Assembly (NCBI GenBank): GCA_029204225.1
Contig: CM055095.1
Coordinates: forward strand, 31,878,936-31,942,935
Direction of reading: 5' to 3'
From: Diphasiastrum complanatum
Lineage: Eukaryota > Streptophyta > Lycopodiopsida > Lycopodiales > Lycopodiaceae
DNA: 64,000 bases
Shown here: positions 50,683-61,380 of the stretch, in pieces
How positions within the stretch are numbered: the first letter of the stretch is position 1
How the letters are laid out: each line of letters begins with the position of its first letter
Notes under the pieces: model-generated
The model's database searches: none
What the model was told of the DNA's origin: nothing
Seen by the model: the letters and a program-made list of their open reading frames with translations, nothing else
Position numbers and translations under genes: made by a program

Positions 50683-50982
50683 GCCAATTCCTGTTGATCA
50701 CAGCCATACATCTGTCAAACAACGAATTGTGATTTACAGCCTATATTTATCCACCAATCAGAACGAGACTAATTTGTACCAAAGCTGAAATACATTGACT
50801 AGTCTAGTACTAGATTCAACTAATCATCATTAGCCCTGACTTTAGAATCTGTATCTGCACCGGAATGCATTAAATAGAAAATAACTAGCCTCCTAGAATA
50901 ATCATTAAAAAAATTATAAACAATTGATTAATGGATATCATTGAAAAACCTGAACGAGGAGAATTATTATAATCTCTCGCCC

Positions 50983-51361
50983 TATTTAAGCACCGTAAAG
51001 ACGAAAGTTTTCCTTTTGAGATAATGTTCATTCAGAACATTTTCATAGGTCTTTCATTATGCGTTCCAGTAATATTTTTCTACATATGGGATATCGGATT
51101 AGCGCGCCTAGCAGACGATGTATTAGCTGCATTTGGACCTCGCGCGTCGAATCGCTATTCCAGGAAAAAAATATTGTCGAAATTTTTGAAACTATTGGAT
51201 CCTATATGCATGATCAAAGCTTGATTCAGAAGACTCTTCATAATGGCCAAAGTTATGCAGAATATATCGAATCAAGCTCCGATCATTCTTATTGCGTCCA
51301 ATATCGGATGAGCGCGCGAGAATACATACTATGGTTGTCAAATGCTTTATATGCACGTTGA
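50983..51361 (+). CDS. Small plus-strand reading frame behind a TATA-like box, in the motif cluster
   Basis: TATTTAA at 50983-50989 precedes a 100-codon frame from ATG 51059 (MRSSNIFLHMGYRISAPSRR) through ETIGSYMHDQSLIQKTLHNG and YRMSAREYILWLSNALYAR. Two motif copies fall inside the frame and encode YRISA and YRMSA. A weaker alternative start is 51024 in another frame. No family recognised; it may be a leader and not a protein gene. Confidence 0.25.
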
Positions 51362-51685
51362 TTAGCTATCGGGTGAAAATCTAGCTTTTGGTATTTTCAA
51401 AAATTATACTTATTGGATATAAAAAAGGTCTTATATTTAAAGCTTAATGTTGTCAAATTCAGCATTAAATGGTAGAATTGTGATATTATATTTTTGTAGC
51501 ATTAATTGTAGATGTGACCATACTTTATTTGAAATTAAATCTGTTTAATTCGATATGGACTAATCATTTTGAAGACTGATGGATATTTAGATTGATTTGA
51601 TTGACAAGCCTCTGAGTAATCATCATCGTAATACGAGCCACCACATTTGCAAACCACCATGTTTGCAATCATTTCTGATTTTCTC

Positions 51686-51905
51686 TATATATACTGATCG
51701 ACGATACTGAATTTTTTTTGCTTATAGTTAATTGCATCCATGCGATATCGATTCAGCGCGCTCGAAATCAACTTCCTTCAATCCGTTACTACTCGCGCTC
51801 GCCCATCCGCTACCAGCTTACGTGACGAAAGTATAGTTAATGTATTAAGCTCGACGAACTGTACGCTTTTTGTTCTTGCAGTATTGAAATCCGACTTCAA
51901 GTAAA
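51686..51905 (+). CDS. Very short plus-strand reading frame starting with a motif copy
   Basis: TATATATA at 51686-51693 is followed by ATG at 51740: MRYRFSALEINFLQSVTTR and onward to a stop near 51904 (55 codons). The motif copy lies at codons 2-8 and again encodes YRxSA. It repeats the arrangement of TATA box, short gap, motif seen at 50983. Coding status is doubtful. Confidence 0.25.
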
Positions 51906-52253
51906 AAAAGATACAGAAGTTTGAAAAAGTAAAACTAAGAAACTTAAAAAAGGGGCCTTAGAAAATTCAAAAATTGAATTTGATAGTTTTTTTGAAATCC
52001 ATGAATCATTTGCTCGCAAAAAAAAAAGAAAGAATTGTTGACACTCAAAATTTAATGGTATTTTTTTTTCTCTCGGTGACTTGAGCAATAAGGGCCATGT
52101 GCTCGTAGAAAATAGAGTAATCGTAAAAAAAAAACCAATTTCTTTTTTCTTTTGCGGGCACTTGATGGAAGGGGAGGGCAAAATTATTCCACAAAATATT
52201 CATAGGAGAATATTTCGAAAATGAAAATATGTAAGGGGAATATGTGGTACGCA

Positions 52254-52373
<120 letters not shown>

Positions 52374-52959
52374 AATGGACGATTGACCTCAACGATGGCA
52401 CGCAGGGGGGGGGGAGGGGGGATGGAAAGAATGAGGGGAAAGAAGAAGTCAATGTAGGTGGGGTGGAGTGTGGAGCATTGCCAAACGGCGAACAATGATG
52501 CACGAGTGTTTTTTTTTTTTAATAAATAATGTTTGCACGTGTGAGCCAAACACTTGCACGTGTGAGCGAATGGTTTTTTTTTTTTAAATATTAATATATA
52601 TATAAAGAAAAATCATAAAAAATTAAAAAATTCATAAAAAATCATCTCTTAAGGCGAATGTTTGGGCTCAAGCGAGCCATTTTTTTATAAAGATCGAAAC
52701 TTTAAAAAAAAGATTTAGAATTTTTTTGCAATAGAGTCAAAACTTAAAGAAATGAAGAATGAAGTAATTTTCTTCCAATGGCAAGTTGGAGTATGCCATT
52801 TCTGATCTACTTTTACTAAAATGGTGATAACTTTCTCAATACTGATCCAAATTGGATAAAATCAGTACCTCTAGAAAGCTAAGAGGAAGAGCTACTGATC
52901 CAAAACAAGAAATCACACAAAAATGAAAAGTAATTGTCAAAAATTGTACCAAAACATTT

Positions 52960-55900
52960 TGAGAATTGATAAACAAGAAAATTAGTGAAGAAAACTCCAC
53001 CAAACTTAAAGAAAACTCTACACTCACAGCAACAGACTCCAAGTACATTTTCTTCGGCGACTCAGGTTCACACAAGGTTGAAAGCCAAGGCTCCATTAGA
53101 ATCCAGTTTCCTGACGACATCACTAGACAATTAAATAGTGTACTTTACGTACCCAAATTAAAAGAATTTATTATCTATCAACAAGATCACTGATCAAGGC
53201 TATAGAGCTTTGTTTACTGCTAGCCGATGTATTATTATTGATGAGAACTCTAATGAAATCCTCTCTGAACACATAGAAGAAAATCTGTATAGTCATGACT
53301 ATGCACTTATTGTGAGTAATTCTGATGCTCATGTGTGGCATCAAAGACTAGGTCACTTAAACATGTGTTCAATCTTGTACATGTATCATAATAAATTGGT
53401 CAAGGATATGAATATCAATGCTGTTACGACAGCTAATCAGACTGTCTGTGAAAATTGTCTACTAGGGAAACAACCTAGAACAAAATTTCCAAGAGAACAA
53501 GCCAAGAGAGCAAAGTCCATTTTGTCACTGATTCATAGTGACCTATGTGGTCCTATGAGTGTACCTTCCTTGGGTCAAGCTCTATATTTTATTACATTCC
53601 TTGATGACTACTCCCGATTTACCAGAGTCACATTCATAAAGAACAAGTCAGAAGCATTCAATTGCTTCAAAGAATTCAAGCAATATGCTGAGAATCAGAC
53701 TGGTCAGAGAATCAAGGCCCTACGGTCTGATTCAGGAGGAGAGTACTTATCAAATGAAATGATAGACTACCTTTCATCATGTGGTGTGCAACATCAGTTC
53801 ACAACCAGCTACTCGTACACTATTGGAAGCTGCATGATCCATGAATGTCAATGCTCAATTACCCCATAACTTTTGGGCAAAAGCAATTTCTATAGCCTGC
53901 TATCTGCAAAATTATTTCAGCACTAAGGCAATTGATTCCAAAACACCATTTGAAGCCTACTATGGCTACAAACCAAGTCTGAAAGACTTACGTGTATTTG
54001 GATGTCTCTGCTATGCTCAAATACCGTATGATCTGAGGAAGAAACTAGACCCAATAAGCGGTAAGTATATCTTTATCGGCTATGCAACATCACACAAGAC
54101 ATATCGTATCTATCATGTTGATACAGGTTAGATCTCAGTCAGCCATGATGTTGTCTTTCTTGAAGACAAATTTCATGATTTTAAACAAAAGCAACCAATG
54201 CAGGAGTCTGTCACAATAGCTCCATTCTCCACCGATAGGCATTGACCTACGAATGTTCAAAGACATGAGTTTGTCCCAACAACTCCATTTACCATCGAGC
54301 CTAGACCCACGACTGTTCAACCAAAAGCTGAAACTATCCCAATCATTCACCAAGGAGAAACATCCACTCAAGCACCTGCAGTTCGAAGGTCTGCAAGACA
54401 ACGACAACTCCCTGATCATTTTGTCCCTCAGACGTTCATCAGTCATGATGAACCTGCCACTGTTGTAGAAGCATTGTCAATGCCCAATGCAGACGAATGG
54501 AAAGCTACCATGGATGTTGAGTACCATTCCTTGATGAAGAACAAGACCCGGAGTCTTGTCAATCCTCCTAAAGGTATAATATCTATTGACTCTAAATGGA
54601 TCTTCAAGCTAAAGCTTAAGCCAGATGGATTAATATCCAAATGGAAAGCTCAATTAGTGGTTAAAGGATTTGAGCAAATTTATGAAATAGATTACACTAA
54701 GACCTTCAGTCCAGTGGTAAAGCATCAATCTATTCACACCTTGCTGGCTATAGCTGCTGCAGAGGATCTGGACATTCACCAGATGGACGTCCAGACAACA
54801 TTCCTTCATAGATACATACAAGAAGACATATTCATTTATCAACCAAAAGGTTACGTCCTTCAAGGCAAAGAGCATCTGGTATGTAAATTGCATAAGGCAT
54901 TATATGGTCTTAAGCAAACTCCTAGGGCCTGGTATGATAGAATAAATCACTTCTTGTTGCAGCATAATTTCACTTCCTGCTCCGCAAACTCTAATGTGTA
55001 TCTCAAATGAAAAGAGTCAAGCTATGTTATAATAGCATTATACGTTGATGAATACCTTAATTATCAGCAATTCAGATCAGTTATAACAAGAAACCAAATC
55101 TCTACTTTCATCAGAATTTGAGAGGACTGATTTAGGCCCAGTCCATTAGGCTACTCGGTATGGAGATTCACAAAGATCGCGCAAGCAAAAAGATTACTAT
55201 AAGCCAAAGGTCTATTTAATCAATGTACTTCACAGATAGGGCATGGAGGACTGCAAGCCCATAGACACACTTATGGATCTAGGATCTAAGCTGTCCAAAG
55301 ACATGTGCCCCATAATTCAAGCAGATCAGCGAGAAATGTGCAGGTATCCTTATCAATCTGTCATAGGATCTATAATGTATTCTATGATCTGCACACGTCC
55401 TGATCTAGCATATGCAGTAAGAACACTGTCTCAATACATGTCCAATCTAGGCTTACAACACTGGAAAGCTCTACAAAGAATACTAAGATACATTCAAGAT
55501 TCAAAGCACTATGTTTTGAGCTACAATGGTAATGCAGAAGTCGCACTCACTTTAGTCACCTATTTAGATCCAGATTGGGCGAGAGACGTGGATACCAGAA
55601 AATTCACAATAGTTTATATTTGTTTCCTTGCAGGAGGACCCATTTCATGGAACAGCAGAAAGCATAAATGCATTTCATTGTCCTCTACAGAATCCGAATA
55701 TGTTGCAACTACATCAGCAATGAAGGAGATGATATGGCTAAGGAGGCTACTGTAGGATCTGAAATTCTCACAGATTGGTCCAACGATACTCTAGTGTGAC
55801 AATTAGAGCTGCATAGCTCTATTTTTGAACCGACGAACTCATGCTAGAACCAAACACATAGAGGTTCGGTTTTATTTTCTTAGAGAGAAGGTTCAAAACA

Positions 55901-56049
55901 AGGATATTGTACTAAGTTATTGTCATACAGACAGTCTGCTGGCTGATATTCTAACAAAACCATTGTCAAGAGAAAAAACATTCCACTTTGGTAGAATTGT
56001 TAAGTCTCAATTTGAGTTCAGATTTGTAGCAGTAAGCTTAAGGGCGAGT
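52960..56049 (+). mobile_element. Copia element E, integrase to RNase H, 5'-truncated
   Basis: Plus-strand blocks appear in order. Pre-integrase: HVWHQRLGHLN and CENCLLGKQPRTKFP (HHCC zinc). Integrase core: DLCGPM, FLDDYSRFTRV, LRSDSGGEYLS. Then FGCLCYAQIPYDLRKKLDP. RT: DSKWIFKLKLKPDGLISKWK, HQMDVQTTFL, LHKALYGLKQTPRAWY. The YVDD box is damaged (LYVDEYLNY at about 55038). RNase H: YPYQSVIGSIMYSMICTRPD, SLSSTESEYVATTSAMKEM, RTKHIEVRFYFLREKVQ and ADILTKPLS. Gag and the 5' LTR are missing and there are several frameshifts. A polypurine tract, AAGGGCGAG (56041-56049), precedes the LTR. Confidence 0.92.
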
Positions 56050-56255
56050 GTTGGAGTTTAATCTTACTCCTACTCATCCTTTTCACCCCCCTTTCATCTC
56101 TTAAGAAAATCACTCTCTCAAACATTCTGTAGAAATACACGTAAAGTCCAAACAGGCAGAACTGCAAGAGTCTCGCCTAAGGCTAACATACGGTCTGATT
56201 GAAGGAAACTGCCAAATCAATGATTGCGGCTAACATGCGGCTTCCACCTATGAGG

Positions 56256-56520
56256 GTAACGAACCACAACACAAAGGCACCGCCAAACACTTTGAGTTAT
56301 CACTTACGGTCACCTACGAAGGAAATGAACCACAACACAAAGGCACCGCCAAACACCGCGAGTTATCACTTACGGTCACCTACAAAGGAAACGAACCGCA
56401 ACACAAAGGCATCGTCAAACACCGTGAGTTATCACTTACGGTCACCTACGAAGGAAACGAACCGCAACTCAAAGGCACCGCCAAACACAAGTTATCACTT
56501 ACGGTCACCTGCGAAGTAAA
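56256..56520. repeat. Four tandem units of about 66 bp in the LTR upstream (U3) part
   Basis: Each unit carries GAACC(A/G)CAAC(A/T)CAAAGGCA, CCAAACAC and TTATCACTTACGGTCACCT. The frame stays open across all four (TKAPPNT...SYHLRSPTKE), but this is a by-product of a period near a multiple of three. Repeated units upstream of the TATA box are typical LTR enhancer repeats. Confidence 0.92.
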
Positions 56521-56821
56521 CGAACGACAACTGACCAAGGAACTGCGGTCAGGCTACAATTGCAACGACGCCACATTCTCATGCACTTGACGCGTACGAA
56601 GGAGATCCTTTTGTTGTACCTCTTCATGTCTTCACGATGCACCAATAACCGATCTACGGATTATGCACAAGGGCTGTTGATGATCTTTTAAGCTGTTATT
56701 AGTATAACTACAGATCTTCTGACAACTATATAAACATCTGAACGACTTGAAGAGATGAAGTGATTGATATAGAGATAAAACAACCAGAACGGGTCTTCAG
56801 TAGTTGACTCCTCAAAATTAG

Positions 56822-57077
<256 letters not shown>

Positions 57078-57471
57078 TTCAGAACTTTAGCAATTGTCTT
57101 GAATCTGTAAGTAGGATCACGCACTTATCAACGCAATTGCATTGTGATCTGATTGTTGTTCCTATGAGATTAATATACAGATTTGTTATTGTTCTACATC
57201 TTTGCGTTCTTGTTGAATGAAACTATCTCTCGCTCCTCTTAGCACCATTATAAGATAAATGTATGGTTGTCTCCGACACCTAAATTTATTTTACATTCTC
57301 TTCATATTAGGTTATCAGAATTAGAGGATTGCATGGCTGTCCAAGATGCCTAAACGTTTTTTGCAATCTCTCTTTCATGACAGCCTAAGACTCCTACACT
57401 AATAATCCTTTCAACACTAAAGAACAGTTCATAATCTTCGTTTTTTAAGTAATCCATATTAATCACAGTCA

Positions 57472-59055
57472 TCACTGTTCTTCATAGTATTCATTGTCTT
57501 TCTTTTGTTTGGTTGGGACTTCGCTCAAAAGCTTCACACCTAGACAACACACCAGCTGTGCTTTCCATTTAGCAATGGAACCATTAGAGTTGATCTTCTT
57601 TTTGAAGATCCACTTGTTGTCAATAACTCTCTTGTGAGTGAGGAAGTCGACCAATGTCCAGGTCTGGTTCGTCAAAAGTGAGTTGTACTTGCTTTCCATA
57701 TCTTCTTGCCTCTTCACAGCATCCTTGGAGTTAATTGCTTTGGCTAGGCTCTTTGGTTCTTCTGATGAAGTCCAGAATGATTGAGGTGTATACCTCTCAG
57801 AAAAAGTCCAAGTCCGTGAGGATCTGCGAACGTTTGGTTGACCGGGATGCGATGATGCTTCTTCTTGAAGTTCTCCAGATCTGCTTGAGCTAACTTGGCC
57901 TGGTCTGATGATAGGTACTGTCGACTGCTCGGCTTCTGTAGTTGTAGCTGCAAGTTTTGTAGAAGAATCATCAATGTTGGAAGATTCCATGCTGCTTAAA
58001 ATAGGATGAAATGACATAGCATCATTTTTCGATGTTTGTTTGAAATAATAGTATGTATGCTCTTGAAAGATTACATCCCTAGAGACAACTACTACATTGG
58101 TGGATGGATCATAAACTTTGTAAGCTTTATGTTCATTAGGATAGCCAATGAATTGATCTCTATTGTAAGCTGCATACTCGGTAAACCATTCCTTGCGAGA
58201 AGTCATGTGTTGGGTAGCACCGTTGTCCAGGTACCAGTTGTCGTGGTCTTCGTTGCCACTGTTGTAAGTCATTAATAGGTGTGTATCTTGCTCCTTAAAT
58301 ACTGCCGCATTGGAGGAGTCTGGCTGCAGCTGTTGTTGCTTCCTTGCCTCATTGTAGATACAAATACGACACTCTTTAATGTCGTGATTGGCTCTCTTGC
58401 AATATCTACAGAAAAGCTTATTGCGCGATCCACTGTTCTCACCTTGAGTGTGAGGCTTCTGTTGTTGTTGCTGCTGCACTTGATTCTTGCCCTTGGAATA
58501 GTCTTTCTTCTTGGTGTACAGGGCCATGGATTTGTCTTTGATAGACAGGCCGCTGGTCTTTCTCCGCATTTCTTCTTGAAGAAGATGACTGATCACCTGT
58601 TGAAGAGTGAGGCCGGGTTGTGTGGAGATCATCACCACAAAGTGTTCATACGACTTTGGAAGAGAAGAAAGCAAGGTCATAACGACATCATCATCTTGAA
58701 TAGCACACACATCCTACATATGATAACTGAGTGTAAAGAGCTTTTTCTTAAGGTGCAACCTAGTGGTTACATCGCGAGTCTCGTATAGATTTGATAATAA
58801 ATCAAGTGCTTCCTTAGAGGTTTTGCACGTGGTAATATGAGATATTTGGGAGTCGGCCATATCGAGTGTAATACATTCCAAGGCCTTCTGATCTTTGATC
58901 TTCCATGCCTTTGCTTGATCACCATCTTCTGGCTTGAGGTCAGAACCTTCTACTATGTATACCTTCCAAAGATCTCTATCTATGAACATCATTCGAAGTT
59001 TTAACTTCCAGATATAGGGATAGAGCATCACATAGAGTGTGCTGGGATGATCCAT
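57472..59055 (-). mobile_element. Copia element F: gag and protease joined to an RT start, integrase deleted
   Basis: Gag begins at 59055 (MDHPSTLYVML) with YETRDVTTRLHLKKKLFTL, one stop, then a 412-residue open frame at 58710. This reads TLLSSLPKSYEHFVVMI, a poly-Gln stretch, the zinc knuckle CRYCKRANHDIKEC and the protease-like WYLDNGATQHMTS (usual DSGA). It then jumps in frame to FIGYPNEHKAYKVYDPS and VSRDVIFQE (post-integrase), and the RT start SLLTNQTWTLVDF, DNKWIFKKKINSNGSI. The integrase core is missing at about 58160. RT is cut at the left, next to the LTR of element E. It is an internally deleted, non-autonomous copy that still has a long open frame. Confidence 0.9.
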
Positions 59056-59165
59056 TTATAGATGACATCCATGTATTAATTATGATAAATGTTTGTCATC
59101 TAATTAGACAAGTCGTTGTACTTGGAAGTATTTGACTTGTGATAACAACTATAAATTGTGTACAT

Positions 59166-59640
59166 GGTTAACCCGTAAGGAATGTTGACGCGGACGAGGA
59201 TGTCGCAAATTCTCTCACTTCGCATTTTAGTGGAAGTGGTTTTCTCTCACTTCGCATTTTGGGAAGTGGCTGGGAACGTTTCTCGTTGAAAATGGACCAC
59301 CTTCAAGATTTTCTCTCACTTCAGGATTTTGCGAAAAAGCCAAAGGTGCCATAAAACAGTTGAACTTTTGTCGAACTGTCATTTCGCATTTTTCAAAAAA
59401 ATGCAGAAAAACAGACTGTGCCGAAACATGTTCATTTATGCAGACTGTGCCGAAACATAGTGTATTTCTGCAGAATGTTGAAAAAAGAATGTATTTCTGC
59501 AGACTTGTTCTAAATGCTACTTGGTAGAAGCCCTTGAAGATGGCCAAGTCTTCAATGGTTTTCAAATAGTTGAACTTAACTTTCCAACATGGAGAATAAT
59601 AGGATTGGTTACCCTTTGCTGGAGATCAGCCGGAAGTTCG
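59166..59640 (-). repeat. LTR-like region of copia element F
   Basis: It lies upstream (minus strand) of the gag of element F. It has repeated TCTCTCACTTCGCATTTT and TTTCTGCAGA(A/C)TGTGCC-like units, and AATAGGATTGGTTACCCTTT, which matches 38175-38194 inverted. LTR borders and the primer-binding site were not resolved. Confidence 0.5.
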
Positions 59641-59699
59641 TTGTAGTTGTTCTTCAAATAGTTCGGATGTCTAAGTTGTGATTCTTGCAGATATCAGAT

Positions 59700-60420
59700 G
59701 AGCAGACATAGAACCCAAAATAGGTTTTTACAATGACCAATTTGGTGCATTGTAACTTAAGATATGGTCGTTACAAATGTTGGCAATTCTGCGAGTAAAA
59801 TTGTCAAAATCTGTCAATGTTCTGATTGCATGCATGTGTTTTCCCTAATTTGATGTAATGTGGTTGCTTGGATTTGCTGCATTTGATTTTGATGTTGTTT
59901 CTGACATGCATGAGAGATTTACAATCGTTTTGAGTGGTCATATGCATGTACTCTGACGATTGAATCATAAATCAATGATTTTTGGTTGACAATTTCCATA
60001 AAACTGGATTTACGTAAAAAAATTCCGTACTCACAACCTACAATTTTTGTTGGGTATTTTGCATGCCGAAACAACATTAAGTTAGTAAGATTAGAAATCG
60101 AATTGTGTGTCAAAATTTTGATTTAGATTGCCTATATACTTACAGTAAGTTTTGTCGAATTTTTATGTTACGTAAAATTTTAGAAAAAAATTAAATTCCA
60201 AAAATTCAGAATATTTTACGCTATAATTTGATATGCCGTCAAGCTTGCTTGCCTCTCCAAGCACGACTTCTCCCACGTTAGACATGGCCCGTTTGAACTC
60301 AAAAATTCGTTTTTTAATGCAAAATGAACGCAATGCCACAATCTTAAGCTTGTCTAGATGAAGTCCAACTGCCTGCACACCAAATTTGGCTTTATCGCGC
60401 TCCAAAAATCGACGATTTTG
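59700..60420 (-). repeat. Dispersed repeat, copy 2 (inverted relative to 46840-47150)
   Basis: The minus strand carries the same ordered blocks as copy 1: TTACGTAAA, GTCAGAGTACATGCATATGA, CCACTCAAAACGA, CTCATGCATGTCAGAAAC and CATGCATGCAATCAGAACA. It lacks coding potential. It sits at the outer side of the LTR-like region of element F, as copy 1 sits near another LTR-element leader. Confidence 0.85.
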
Positions 60421-60872
60421 GTGATTTTGGCCATTACTAGCCCCGAGCTATAGTATGGTAAAGATTCCACTTGAAATGAGGCTTCTCCATGAGAAATAAC
60501 ATTTCTCTATCCGGTTTACTGTTAGGAACTTCACCAATCAGCTGCTGCCAAAAAATTGGCTAAATTTGGAGCTCTTTTGACTTCCAAAAGCCCCTTTTAG
60601 TGAGCCTTGTAGGAAGGGAGCAAGAAATGAACTAAACTTTCAATATGAATATTTTTTAAACCTTCACAAGTGAGCGACCCTTTCAACGCTTCTTGTTGAA
60701 GATTTTTGATGAAAATAAGAGCATTTATGGCTTTCAGACTCTTTCAAAGCCCTTCACTTTCAATCCAACGATGTACTATAATCTTATGGTTTAAACTTTT
60801 CTAAATCTCAACCGCCGATCGATCTCCCTCACAATCGGATGAACCATAACCCACTCCATAGCCATCTCTTTT

Positions 60873-61380
60873 TCTCTCTCTCTCTCTCTCTCTCTCTTTT
60901 CCAGCATGGAGAAAATGGTTTGCTAGGGTTTTAGGAACCCACACAATCGATCCAATGCTGCTCCACCTACAGCCTGCTGCCCTCTACGGCCTCATGGCAG
61001 TTGGTACTTATCATAGGGACGCCATCATGTTGCTTTTACAGATCTCAAAAAGACTCCAAGGAGATGCAACCGTTCTTTCAAAGCTATCATTAAGGCTTAC
61101 AAGAAGTGATGTCTCTCCTGCGCCAGAACATCTCACTCTTGCTCACAAGCCTCCTAGTCTTCGGAGACAAAGCAAAACATATAATTCCAGAGCGATGCAA
61201 CTCCCAACATCATCGCTCTCCAAAACCACCTCTTCTACTATTCGCCGTCCTCTGTTGCTCGTAAAACTACTTCTCTCTAGAGTGAGTGTCCGTAAAAAGA
61301 GGTTACATTTGCTTTACGTTCTCCCCAAAATCCTCAGGCCTCCCCCCGCCGTTTAAGGCCATTGGACCCTCGTAGATCAA
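60873..61380 (+). other. Short (CT)n and an unassigned 133-codon reading frame
   Basis: A (CT)n tract (60873-60897) precedes an open frame at 60955-61356, MLLHLQPAALYGLMAVG to VRKKRLHLLYVLPKILR, rich in Ser, Leu, Arg and Lys. There is no recognisable domain. It may be a leader or a chance frame. Confidence 0.25.

Larger units (their letters stand above)
50404..51814. repeat. Cluster of paired motif copies close to GATATCGRATCAGCGCGC
   Basis: Plus-oriented copies start near 50404, 50525, 51090, 51299 and 51744; inverted copies near 50457, 50578, 51141, 51353 and weakly 51790. Each plus copy is followed about 50-54 bp later by an inverted copy, giving five potential hairpins with 18-20-bp arms and loops of about 30-35 nt. 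The two best are 50404-50478 (3 mismatches) and 50525-50600 (4). The first two pairs repeat at 121 bp. Pairs lie between two divergent TATA-like boxes and transcribed remnants. Confidence 0.8.

Noticed and set aside
50404-51814. Terminal inverted repeats of a DNA transposon as an explanation for the paired motifs.
   Set aside because: The copies are internal, repeated five times at 50-54-bp pairing, and no target duplication was seen around them.
56199-56519. A 106-residue repeat protein (TKAPPNT...SYHLRSPTKE).
   Set aside because: It lies in the copia 3' LTR, and the repeats have periods of 66-68 bp, so the frame is incidental.
58036-58788. Plus-strand hydrophobic frames of 79 and 169 codons.
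   Set aside because: They are antisense to the clear gag frame of copia element F.
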